Virus record (IMG/VR): IMGVR_UViG_3300031857_000835
Coordinates: 1-32,178 of that record
DNA from: a virus
Strand: one strand, 5' to 3'
DNA: 32,178 bases
Positions 5,684 through 14,900 of the stretch are shown in pieces. The position numbers and the translations under genes were made by a program. The notes under the pieces were generated by a model. That model had not been told where the DNA came from, searched no databases, and saw only the letters and a list, made by a program, of their open reading frames with translations. Each line of letters opens with the position of its first letter. Position 1 is the stretch's first letter.

Positions 5684-5862
5684 TGGATGTGGAGGAGGCG
5701 GCGGACTATGTAGGTTTGTCCACGTTCACGGTGCGTCGTCTGGCGAAGAACGGCGCCCTCCCCGCAGCAAAGATTGGCCGCGCATATCGATTTAAGAAGG
5801 AGGACATCGACTCTTACCTTCGCAACCAATACAAAGGGGAAGCCAATGGAGCAGCAGCATAA
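5665..5862 (+). CDS. Excisionase/MerR-type HTH DNA-binding protein
   Basis: A 65-residue protein with the helix-turn-helix pattern of excisionase-family (HTH_17) proteins: LMDVEEAADYVGLSTFTVRR, LAKNGALPAAKIGRAYRFKK and EDIDSYL. These bind DNA as small winged-helix units, either in site-specific recombination or as transcription switches. No integrase is present in the window, so a regulatory role is as likely as excision. The ATG at 5665 overlaps the previous gene, and the C-terminal tail is Ala/Gly rich. Confidence 0.85.
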   Translation: MEHQKLMDVEEAADYVGLSTFTVRRLAKNGALPAAKIGRAYRFKKEDIDSYLRNQYKGEANGAAA

Positions 5863-6097
5863 GGATTTTGAGGCGGTTGAGTCCATTGTTTCTGGATGGG
5901 TGGCGATGAGCATGGAGAACCCAGAGCTAACGGCACATGTATGGCTTCGTGCCATCGGCATCATGAGTGGCCTGACTCTTAGCCTGTCTGGTGCTGGCGA
6001 GACAGAGGCTGAAGGGGCGATGAATGTCGTGTCTCGATTGGCAATGGATGTGTATCGCGATACACCGAAAGCCAGACTAGCGGCGACACTCCAGTGA
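5846..6097 (+). CDS. Hypothetical helical protein
   Basis: An 83-residue protein starting at the ATG at 5846, with AAAGGGGA at 5833-5840 as ribosome-binding site; the longer frame from 5774 lacks one and overlaps the HTH gene. It begins MEQQHKDFEAVESIVSGWVA and is mostly helical, with a weakly hydrophobic middle (GIMSGLTLSLSGAG) that is short for a membrane span. No family is recognised. Confidence 0.7.
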   Translation: MEQQHKDFEAVESIVSGWVAMSMENPELTAHVWLRAIGIMSGLTLSLSGAGETEAEGAMNVVSRLAMDVYRDTPKARLAATLQ

Positions 6098-6098
6098 C

Positions 6099-6428
6099 AT
6101 GCAGAATTGCCCTAAATGTCAGGCGAAGACCGACGTCTATGACTCGCGTCTATCTATGGAGGGAGAGTTCCGGCGCAAGCGTAAGTGCCGGGGCTGTGGC
6201 TACCGCTACGCCACGATCGAAGTACTAGATAACTCCCGTCCATTAGAGGAGCGCAAGCAGAAAGAGAAGGCGCCACCAAAACCAAAGAGGGTTGTCACGC
6301 CCAAGCAAGTCAAGGTAGTAAAGGAGAAGAAGGTCAAGCGCTTCTATGACGATGACTATGAGGCGGGGACAATCGAGCACGAGATTCAAGACATCGCAAG
6401 AGAACTAGGGATTGGAGACTTTACGTGA
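6099..6428 (+). CDS. NrdR-like zinc-ribbon protein
   Basis: The N-terminal 45 residues copy the zinc ribbon of the ribonucleotide-reductase repressor NrdR: CPKC at the start, [20 protein letters not shown], then [12 protein letters not shown]. The ATP-cone domain of NrdR is absent. A Lys/Pro-rich linker and a short acidic helical tail ([12 protein letters not shown]) take its place. It may bind DNA or RNA; regulation of host nucleotide genes is possible but not shown. The start is ATG at 6099, immediately after the preceding stop, and the end overlaps the next gene by GTGA. Confidence 0.75.
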   Translation: MQNCPKCQAKTDVYDSRLSMEGEFRRKRKCRGCGYRYATIEVLDNSRPLEERKQKEKAPPKPKRVVTPKQVKVVKEKKVKRFYDDDYEAGTIEHEIQDIARELGIGDFT

Positions 6429-6754
6429 CTGACAGAGAGCTATTGCAGCAGGCGCTGGATGCTATTCACCTGTGGCATTGGACAAGTGAAACACATTTAC
6501 TTATGCCAGCCCATGACGCTCTGAGAGACAGACTAGCGCAGCATTCTGAGATGGATGACGCAATTGCCGCAGGCGATGGGACGCTGCACGGAGCAATCGA
6601 CTACTGGCAAAAGAAAGCACAGCGCGAATGGGTTGGGCTGACGGATGAGGAAGCTAAGAAAACTTTTGAAGCGCATAACTGCACTATTTCGGCAGACCTT
6701 GCTGGAATACTTGCCCGCGCCATCAAAGCCGCACTGAAAGCCAAGAATGCCTAA
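6425..6754 (+). CDS. Hypothetical phage protein with a WVGLTDEEA motif
   Basis: A 109-residue protein starting at a GTG that overlaps the previous stop. It holds the motif [12 protein letters not shown], common in small early proteins of many phages, and a helical C-terminus ([15 protein letters not shown]). Function is unknown. Confidence 0.7.
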   Translation: MTDRELLQQALDAIHLWHWTSETHLLMPAHDALRDRLAQHSEMDDAIAAGDGTLHGAIDYWQKKAQREWVGLTDEEAKKTFEAHNCTISADLAGILARAIKAALKAKNA

Positions 6755-6983
6755 GCCGCCAAAGGTTGACCCGCACTGGCAAGCGGTGATTGATGCGTAC
6801 CGTGAAGGAGTAATGCGAGTCATCAACAGCATCAACAAGGGTGAGGTCAATGAGCTGGAACTTGAGAAGCTACACAACTTTGCTCAGTTCTCTTTGGCTT
6901 TGATGCAGATCAGTGGGCCTGAAAAATGGGCACGAGCCAAACTCAACGCGGAACTAATGATGTATATGAGGGAGAAGAAGTAA
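6747..6983 (+). CDS. Hypothetical small protein
   Basis: A 78-residue, mostly helical protein ([20 protein letters not shown]) overlapping its upstream neighbour by 8 bases. It ends in a charged stretch (MMYMREKK). No recognisable family. Tight packing in the operon supports it being real. Confidence 0.65.
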   Translation: MPKPPKVDPHWQAVIDAYREGVMRVINSINKGEVNELELEKLHNFAQFSLALMQISGPEKWARAKLNAELMMYMREKK

Positions 6984-7192
6984 TGGACATGCAAGAACTA
7001 GCAAACCGGATGGACGCAACAGTACAAGCCCTGCTCGACGCACAGAACCGGGACATCACTGAGGCTACCCTGATTCGTACCGCCGCCAACCTGTTAGACA
7101 AACTGAGGGAACGAGACATCACGATCAACGTCCTTCGCGCCCAGCTGGTCGAGCTTCAATCTGAGATCGATCAACTCAAGACGAATGGATGA
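6983..7192 (+). CDS. Small coiled-coil protein
   Basis: A 69-residue protein starting at the ATG in a TAATG junction with the previous gene. The second half (LLDKLRERDITINVLRAQLV, then ELQSEIDQLK) has a clear heptad pattern of hydrophobic residues, suggesting a dimeric coiled coil. Function is unknown. Confidence 0.65.
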   Translation: MDMQELANRMDATVQALLDAQNRDITEATLIRTAANLLDKLRERDITINVLRAQLVELQSEIDQLKTNG

Positions 7193-7433
7193 CCTGTTCG
7201 AAGACCCGCAGGAGATTCTGTGGGCACAACAACTAGCTGAATGCCAACAGCGCTTCTCAGCCAGACTCGAGGAAGCAGTCAAGTTGCGCAGTAGCAAGAA
7301 GGCAAGGAAGGAGCTGTATCAGAAGTGGCGAACAGAACTAGGGGATGACACTGCGCGTGAGTCAGCCAAGTATGTCGAGGCGCTACTGGTGGGGAAAGTT
7401 GGCTGGCCTAAGTTCTATAAGCAACCAAAGTGA
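7185..7433 (+). CDS. Hypothetical charged helical protein
   Basis: An 82-residue, highly charged protein (MDDLFEDPQEILWAQQLAEC, then KKARKELYQKWRTELGDD) overlapping the preceding gene by 8 bases. It ends in GWPKFYKQPK. No family is recognised. Confidence 0.65.
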   Translation: MDDLFEDPQEILWAQQLAECQQRFSARLEEAVKLRSSKKARKELYQKWRTELGDDTARESAKYVEALLVGKVGWPKFYKQPK

Positions 7434-7460
7434 TGCTGATGATTAGGGAAGAGAACACCC

Positions 7461-7484
7461 TTAAAAACAACCGGCACTGGCCGG
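7461..7484 (-). terminator. Weak candidate terminator for leftward transcription
   Basis: The hairpin CCGGC-ACTG-GCCGG (7471-7484) is followed, on the minus strand only, by TTGTTTTT (7463-7470). It could stop read-through from the late leftward operon, whose last gene ends 1.5 kb away at 8966. It could equally be a simple structure before the next ribosome-binding site. Confidence 0.3.
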
Positions 7485-7506
7485 ATAAACCTTAGGAGAT
7501 CTACGC

Positions 7507-7890
7507 ATGGCGCGTGAACACGACGAAGTGAATCGCCCGAAGCACTACACCTCAGGCAGGATCGAATGCATCGAGGCGATCGAATCAGCCTTGACGCCGG
7601 AGGAGCTGAAGGGGTTCTTGAAGGGCAACATCATCAAGTACACATGGCGGGAGCGGAACAAGGGTGGGGTGGAATCGCTGGCGAAAGCCCAGTGGTATCT
7701 GAACCGTCTGCTGGGTACGGACTTGGCGCCACCGGCTGACCCTCCCCTGCCGAAACTCCATGTCCGCCGTGAGGGTGATGTGGTTCAGGGTCGCATCCCA
7801 AAGACTATTGGTGAAGCCTTGGGTATCAAGGAAGAGCTGGACGCATACGATAAAGTGGAAGCACACGTATTCAGAAAGGAGCACATGTGA
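7507..7890 (+). CDS. DUF3310-family protein
   Basis: The first 60 residues carry the DUF3310 signature: VNRPKHYTSGRIECIEAIES, LKGFLKGNIIKYTWRERNKG and SLAKAQWYLNRL. This family is common in phage early regions, has no proven biochemical role, and is sometimes labelled nucleotide-kinase-like. The C-terminal half is not conserved. A good Shine-Dalgarno (AGGAG, 7494-7498) and a 73-base gap with a hairpin mark a fresh translation start within the operon. Confidence 0.88.
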   Translation: MAREHDEVNRPKHYTSGRIECIEAIESALTPEELKGFLKGNIIKYTWRERNKGGVESLAKAQWYLNRLLGTDLAPPADPPLPKLHVRREGDVVQGRIPKTIGEALGIKEELDAYDKVEAHVFRKEHM

Positions 7891-8195
7891 GCTACGCAGA
7901 ACTTGAACTCGAGGTGGTGCGCTGGTCTGAGGCCCGGGGGATCATCCAGAACAGTGACGCCAAGACGCAGCTGCTGAAGGCTTTCGAAGAGATGGGTGAG
8001 CTGGCATCCGGGGTCAACAAGAAAGACATGGCGCTGATCAAGGATGGTGTGGGGGATGTCTTGGTCTGCCTCATCAATGTCTGTGCGATTTTAGATATCA
8101 GCATTACTGAATGTCTTCAGCTTGCTTATAACGAAATCAAGGATCGCAAAGGTTATCTAACTAAGGATGGTGTGTTCATCAAGGAGGCGGCATGA
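7887..8195 (+). CDS. MazG-like NTP pyrophosphohydrolase
   Basis: A 102-residue all-alpha NTP pyrophosphatase. The metal-binding motifs are FEEMGELASG (EExxE) and DGVGDVLVCLIN (the second acidic helix). Such enzymes hydrolyse (d)NTPs to monophosphates or alter alarmone pools during phage infection. The GTG start overlaps the stop of the DUF3310 gene, and the end overlaps the following microprotein by ATGA. Confidence 0.85.
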   Translation: MSYAELELEVVRWSEARGIIQNSDAKTQLLKAFEEMGELASGVNKKDMALIKDGVGDVLVCLINVCAILDISITECLQLAYNEIKDRKGYLTKDGVFIKEAA

Positions 8196-8368
8196 TCGCA
8201 ATCGGGATTGTTTTGTTCTTCTTGGGGGTGCTTATCGCCAATCTATTGGGGGATCCTAGACCGCTCAGGCACAACCGCTGGGACTACGTGGCTGGCGCGA
8301 TGGTCCTGCTTGGCGCGGTTTCTGGCGCAGTTGGCGCGGTTATCTTGGCGTGGAAGTACCTGCCGTGA
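8192..8368 (+). CDS. Small membrane protein, two transmembrane segments
   Basis: A 58-residue protein starting at the ATGA overlap with the MazG-like gene, with GGAGG upstream. It has two hydrophobic spans (IAIGIVLFFLGVLIANLLG and VAGAMVLLGAVSGAVGAVIL) joined by a short basic loop. It lies in the early operon, away from the lysis cassette, so a membrane-targeted host-takeover or superinfection role is possible. No family is recognised. Confidence 0.7.
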   Translation: MIAIGIVLFFLGVLIANLLGDPRPLRHNRWDYVAGAMVLLGAVSGAVGAVILAWKYLP

Positions 8369-8451
8369 TCATCGGGTTCATCCTTGGGCTTGTAGTGGGG
8401 ATTGCCCTCTGTGTCTTCGTTGCTTGGAACTGGATGTCGGAGGATCCGTGA
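8365..8451 (+). CDS. Single-span membrane microprotein (28 residues)
   Basis: A 28-residue reading frame starting at a GTG that overlaps the previous stop by GTGA. It is almost entirely one transmembrane helix (IIGFILGLVVGIALCVFVAW), ending NWMSEDP. The next gene's ATG overlaps its stop (TGATG). The exact operon-style junctions on both sides are the main evidence that it is translated. Confidence 0.55.
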   Translation: MIIGFILGLVVGIALCVFVAWNWMSEDP

Positions 8452-8615
8452 TGGATATTCACAGCTGTAGTTACTATTGCGACAAGCCTCCCTGCATCAA
8501 GCGGCAGAGGGATGAGTTGAGAGACAAGCTGTTCGATGAGCTTGAGAAGGCCGAGGAAGAGAAGAAAAAACTGGAGGCGATCGAAGTCGTCGGCAGGAAA
8601 ATCAATCCAGAATGA
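8451..8615 (+). CDS. Small cysteine-containing coiled-coil protein
   Basis: A 54-residue protein (ATG at 8451 in a TGATG junction). The N-terminus has three cysteines (MDIHSCSYYCDKPPC), perhaps a metal site, followed by a highly charged helix (RDKLFDELEKAEEEKKKLEA). The frame extends upstream to 8208 but that part overlaps the two membrane genes and is not credible. Confidence 0.6.
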   Translation: MDIHSCSYYCDKPPCIKRQRDELRDKLFDELEKAEEEKKKLEAIEVVGRKINPE

Positions 8616-8625
8616 AAGGTTAAGG

Positions 8626-8982
8626 ATGAGTGAGCTAGAAAGAATCTACGCAGAGGCAAGAGAGTATGCGGAGGGTGAGCGCAGGTTGGCTCAAGAGGGA
8701 GTCATGCAGCTGGACATCCAAGCGCTGCGCAGGGAATACATCGATTTGATGGCAATGGTGGCGTACTACACCCGTATTGAACAGGCAATGTCTGCCACCC
8801 CGCGCCTACACTTCGATGCGCTGAAGAAGGCAATGAAGGACATCAAGGCAGAGGAGATGCTGCATCAGGCAGAGGTTGCATCTGAGGACGGGATGCCGAT
8901 TGCAGGGACCGCCCGTGTTCCGGCTAAGCCCCTGCTCGAGATCCTTTCACGGCTGAAGGCGATCCTTAGCGATCATCAATAA
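8626..8982 (+). CDS. Hypothetical helical protein, last gene of the rightward operon
   Basis: A 118-residue protein starting at the ATG at 8626 (MSELERIYAEAREYAEGERR); the longer frame from 8536 overlaps the previous gene and lacks a ribosome-binding site. It is helical throughout, with a linker (PIAGTARVPAKP) before the last helix. No family is recognised. Its final 17 bases overlap, tail to tail, the end of the giant minus-strand gene. Confidence 0.65.
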   Translation: MSELERIYAEAREYAEGERRLAQEGVMQLDIQALRREYIDLMAMVAYYTRIEQAMSATPRLHFDALKKAMKDIKAEEMLHQAEVASEDGMPIAGTARVPAKPLLEILSRLKAILSDHQ

Positions 8983-11900
8983 CCTCGGCAGTGAAGCCAC
9001 GCTCCAGTGCTGCCTTAACAGATCTGGCTCTCCATTCCTTCCTCATCGCTTCGTATTCGTTTCGAAGTTCTACCTTCTGACGATCGGAGCGATTGGGGTC
9101 GCGCTCGATGGCTTCCAGATTTTTGCTCATCTGTTTCATCTGCTGCTCGATCCCAGAGAACATGGCTTGCATTTCACCAATACGAGGATGAGCTTTGAGG
9201 ATCTCACGCTTTCTCGCCTCTGATGTTTCGGGTGCCATGTACTCCTTGTAGGAAGTATTGACCTCCTCCTTGACTCGACGGTACGCGCCAGCGTTGAACG
9301 AGTCCTCATCGATCTTGGCCTTGAACCTACCAAGTACCGGGAGGTCTTGATCCTTTGTATCCCGGCCAGCAGCGGCGTTCAAAGCCTTCCCGGCTCCTTG
9401 ATACATCGAAGAGATCAGACCCGGCAGATAGCTGTTGATCAGGTAATCCACGGTTGCTGGATTAACATCGATCAACGACTCGTTGTACCTCGGGTTCTTC
9501 CCGCCAGATGTAGCCTCAGCCAAGAAGTGCATCAGGCTCTTCGAAATCGGGTTCACGCTATCAAAGTGCTTGTAGGCGTCAGACTCTTTGATGTCAGAGA
9601 AGTCGCTCTCACCCTTGGCAATCGGAGCGCCAAAGCGGTTTTCGTTCAACCCCAACTCGAGCAGCGGAACCGTAGGACTTGGCAGCAGAGTCTTACCAAC
9701 CTGACCCAAGAAGCTCTTCGATTCCACGCCGGAACCAATCGGAGCAAACGCATCGAATGCGGCCTTGACAACCTTGCCAGCTGAACTTGCTGCGCTGCGG
9801 TAACCCATCGCCGTGTCGTAGGCGTACTGCCCCATTGTGGAGAACACGTTCCAGCCATAAGCCACAGGAATGGAGCCGAAGTAGGTGTCAGGCAGGAAGG
9901 TGATCGAGGTAGCTCGCTTGTAGTCAGGCACCTTGTCGATGGCGCGAAGACCTTTCTTGCGTTCCTCTTCATCGTCATCACCAAAGGCGTCAGCAATCAT
10001 GCTACCGATCATGCCCATCGTGATCCAGCCCGCAGCCACGGCGCCAAAGCGAACGTAGTTGCCTTCCTTGGCATCCTTGAACATACGCATCGTGCCCTGA
10101 ATTGCCGGATTGGCAAACACGTACAGGGCTCGCAGAGGTTTGTAGGCGCCCTTCATGTTGAAGTTGACCGTCAGCTCCTTTGCGTAGCGAGCCGCCTCTT
10201 CTCTGGATCTTCCAGCCTCACGCAGCACCTTGTATGCAGCAAGACGCGGGGCGATCTCAGCAGGTGTGCCAAGCAGATCCATCAGATCAGCGATCGCATC
10301 GAACTTGCCGGTTGTCCAGATGCCAGCATCTTTCACGCCTCGGATCTTACCGATCGTCATCGGGTTCAGGTGACGGTTTAGCTTGTCGATCGTTTGCTCC
10401 AGACCGTTCCTGTCGATGAAGTATGTAGCTGCTCCGTCCTCGAAGAACTCACTGATCCACTGCTTCTCAGAAGCCGACAGCGGGTTCTTCTGAGCAGCGG
10501 CTTTCATGCGGTTGCCCCACCATCCCTGCTTTGCGTCGGCTTGCTCTGCTACCAAGTGACGGAAGGCAATACGGTGAGTGCGCTTCCACTCCATGAACAT
10601 CTTGCCAGCCAGCTCAACACCAACCTCAGGGTCAGCGGCAGCGTTGGCGAACGCAGTTTGAATGTCTCGGACCATGTTTACCGGTACCCAAGCCGGGTTC
10701 ATCGTTGTGACCATCTGCGAGAACAACCTGTTCCAAACAGCAACAGCCTCAATGAACGGTCCGTTCTGGGTGATGTTCATCCCGGTGATAGCATCGAAGA
10801 AGTCCATCGACTTGCCGTTGAACTCCATCGTGATTGGCTTGCCGTTGACCTTGACCACCACCTGACGATCTTTGTCGCCCGTGGTCTCGACGGTCGTGAC
10901 GTATCCGTCTGGGCTCAGTCTTGCCGAGATCACAACCTGCTCGTTGATGTTGCGAACTGCACGAGCTGCTTCGTCTGGAGAGATGTCGCGACGAGTTTCG
11001 GCTTCGTTGATCCGGCGAACCAGATCAGCCATAGCATCATCGCTGTCCAACGCGCCATCTTTCATTTGACGCTGGAGACCAATGAGGTACTCGCGGCCTG
11101 ATTCTTCGGTTGGAGCATCACCAATAGCACGAAGGATCTTCTTGTCGAAGCTCAGGCGGTCGATGTTGATCTGCTTGCGACGATTGACGTTTTCAACCTT
11201 GACGTAGCTCTGGTCGGGGTTCTGCTCAAACATCTGCAGAATTGCTTGCAGCGGACGGTTCTTCTGTCCACGGATGATCGTAGCCAAGTACGAGTTCATC
11301 GTGTTCTGCAATACATCTACAGCTACTGTGCCACGACCAGTTGCTCGAATGATGTCAGAGCCACGCACATTGAACGAGCGCCCACCCAACTGGCTGACGT
11401 CGTACTTGTCGAGATCCAACTCCTGATTGCCGGAGAGGTTGACGTAGTGCTTGTAGCGCGACAGGGACTCGTACTGATACTTGTTGATCAAGCCAGTGTT
11501 GAGCATGTAGCTCAGCTTAGCTTGGCTCATTGCATCCATCAGCCTGCCGATCTCACTCAGCTCATCAATAAACGGCTTACCCTCCATGTCCTTCAGAACA
11601 TCCTCGTACCCCGGCGTGACAGTGCCGTCACTATTGGTTGTATTGCGGGGGCCCATGCCAGAGCCACGCGAGTTCTTGGGGTTGATCGCTTTGATGACAC
11701 GGTTACGCTCCTCGGCATGACGCGCCATCAGGAACAAGTCGATGTCTTCCAGCGTTGCACCTTTCTTGCCAGCCTCACCCATCAAGCGGGTAATCGGGTT
11801 GGCGAACTTTTTCTCGTAGTTGTCGATGAACCACTTGGTGCGAGACTCATACTTGATCAGGTCATCGATGACCGAGTTCTTGATGCCTTTGCCCTCGAGG

Positions 11901-14900
11901 AACTTTGCCACCTCAAAGATGGGCAGGAACATGTTCTGACCTTGGATCAGCATGTTGCGCTTGAATCTAGCCCAGCCACTCAGGTCACTGAAGTTCGGGA
12001 TCTCGGCCACGTTCTTAGGATCAACTTCTTGGCGTGTCGAGCGGTCACGAGCCATCGTCACCTGACCCACCTTCTTCAGCAGATCATGTGCATCCACCAG
12101 CTCTTCAACGGTGTGGACAGTGTAGTTGCCTGAGGCCAGAGACTCTGCGCCATTGTTCAGGGTGAAGACAGTCCAGTACCCATTGACTGGGTTGATGCGG
12201 GTATAGCCGGTGACCTTACCGTCCCGAATAGCGTAGCCTTCGACAGGCATCTTCTTCGAGCGGTTGTACATCACATCAGAAGGGGCGCCATCGAGCGGTG
12301 AGATGCCCTGCTTGGACATTGCTACCTTACGAGCCTGAGACATGACGTATGCCAGCTCAGAGGATCCGGTTGAATCCAGCCAGCTTGCCACGTTGTTCAT
12401 GCCGTGCTTCTTCAGCCAGCGCACCAGACGACCCATCAACTCACGGAATGCACTTGCATTACCTTCAGTTGCCTGATCAGCAATCGCTTCTTCGATGGAC
12501 TCCAACTTGGTCATCGGCATGCCGTTTTCTTTGGCTTCCGCAGCTAGACGGTCGGCAGCTTCACGAACTTTCTGGTTGACCTTGTACTGGTTGTTCAGGA
12601 AAGAGTCGATGCTATCCCCGAGGAAAGCCCTCATGCCCCAGTGACCGTACAGCTCGTGGAACATTGTGAACTCTGCATCTTCCACCGACTCAGCAAACTC
12701 CGAGAAGATGTAGATGTGTCCCGTCTTGGGATCAATCGCACCCTTGAACGAGCCATTCTCAAAGCGGCTCATCAGACGGTTACGCACATCAGCAGGCAGC
12801 TGGTTCGGGTTTTGAACTACCGTGTAAGCAGGAGTTGTGTCCCACTTCGAGAAGATGCGGTTGAAGTGTTCTTGCAGGGTGAGTGCGCCAACCACACCAG
12901 AGAAACGGCCACGACGATAGCGGGTACCCTCGCCGTCCTCATCTGAGATCTCATCCAGATCCTTGGCGTTGGTGTCGTCACGCGCCATTACCTCTTTCAG
13001 GTAGGCGTCGATCGTATTGTCAGGGTTAGCGCCAGCCTCGATTGCAGCCTTGGCAACGTCGTTCAGCTCAGCTGCCTCATGCAGGATGGACTTGAACTGA
13101 CCTTCGTCGGCTTTGGCAATCTGAGTGCGGTAGTTCATCCACATCTCAGGCGACAGGTAGCGCAGCTGATCGAGCTGGGAATACACGGGCGAGCGCATCT
13201 TCATGTCGAGGTTGCGCATTGCCTCTCTCACCTGACGGGTGAAGAATTCGTTGTAGGCTTCCTGCTCTTCTTTCGTCAGAGCGTCGTTGACCTGATTCTC
13301 GAGGTCAGGGCGAACAGTCAGGACGTCTGAGATGTCTTGCAGCCAAGCACGTACCGGATCAGGGAATAGGTCACGGATCATTTGGCGCAAAGGCACCTCA
13401 GTGATCGTGTCAGGATTCCTCATCTCAGACAGGGAGAACTGATTGAACAGGGCGTTCGGGAACAGCGTTTCCAAACTGCCGGTCGAGAATGAAGCGTTGT
13501 CCTTGATGCGGTCGGACAGGCGCTGCATGTACTTCCTGCGATTGTTCTTCCAGTTATCGTAGGCAGTCTTCTCGGTATCACTAAGTGGTACCAAGCTCTT
13601 GACGGGAACGTTGTCGTAGGCTTTGAGCCACGCTTCACGGGCCATGTACGGGCTCATCCCCGACTTGTCCATATAGCCTTCGAGGGTGTAGTTGGCGGCG
13701 ATGTTGCCTGACAAATCGATGTACTTCTTTCCAACTTGAACACCAGCTTCGCGCATAGCGTCGAGCAGATGCATCATCCCTATGTCGTTCTCGCGGACAG
13801 CCTTGACTGCCTCTTCGAAAGTCATCTCTTGGGCTTTATCAACAGCCTCTTTGATGTCCTTCTCGGAGAAGCCCTCCTTCTTCATGCGCTCACGAGTCTT
13901 CTGCTTATTACCAATCGCCTCTACTAAAAGACGAGCCTCGGTGCGTTGCTGGTCATTGAAGTCCAGCTCAGTCTGCATCTCGTTGCTACCCGGGAAGGTC
14001 TCGGGTTCTGCATTAGTGTCTTCTGCCACAGGAACTGCAGGGCGGCTATCGCGTAGCTGTTCTTCAACGATGTCGGCCAGCTCGCCATCACGCAGCGCCT
14101 TCAATTCAGCTTCGGCTTTACCAACAGTAGCGTTGATCTCAGATTCAGAGAACCCATCCCTCGCCATCAGATCTCGCACGCCAGCAAGCTGACCGAGCTT
14201 TCTGTCAACGTCTCTGAGCAGAGAGCGGACGCGCGCGTTCATGATCTGCGCGTTCTCTTCTGCCAAACGATCTTCCTCGGCCTTGCGTTCTTCTGCGGTT
14301 TGGGTCTTCTGCTCAGCTTTGATCTGACCCTCGGCGCCTCCCAGTGATCCAGCCATAGCCAACTGAGTCATCACACCACCGGTATCGTTGTCCAGTGATG
14401 TGTCGGGCATATCCTCAGGGTTGAAGTCTTCAGTGATGCGATCATCCAAAGCCTTGCGCTTGCCCTCTTGACCGCGCTGGATTGCAGTGTCCTTGCGCTG
14501 AGCCTTCTTCTCTTTAACGCGGTCCGTCTCACCAGACATAATCCGGGACACTTCGGTGTCAAAGGGGGTAACGTCACGCTTCAATCGCAGAGCGCCCTGA
14601 GGTTCCTGACTAAAGATCGCCTGACTGATCTTCTTCGACCCTTCGGCTTGGACCGCTGCTTCCAACTCTTTGAAGTCCTCGCCAAACGAACTCAGGCTTG
14701 ATGCCTTGAATAGTTTGTTGGCTTCGATCAACGCCTTGTTTCGAACGCCTTTCTCTGCAGACTTGTTATTTGCAAGACGCAGCAGCTCCACGACGGCGCG
14801 GACATTCTTCTCAGCCTCAGCCAAAGCAAGGGCGCCTTGATCGTAGCGGACTGGAGTTTCCTCTCCAGAGTCGGTCTGATCAGACTGGGACACGTTCGGG

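Noticed and set aside
5665-5862. Evidence for a temperate lifestyle from the excisionase-like gene and the tRNA (possible att site)
   Set aside because: No integrase or repressor is in the window and the tRNA is complete and part of a larger structure. The HTH protein may be a simple regulator, so lifestyle stays open.
10394-12133. Two long plus-strand frames (235 and 295 codons) opposite the giant gene
   Set aside because: They mirror the codon pattern of the minus-strand gene, have no ribosome sites or recognisable domains, and would break an otherwise uniform late operon.
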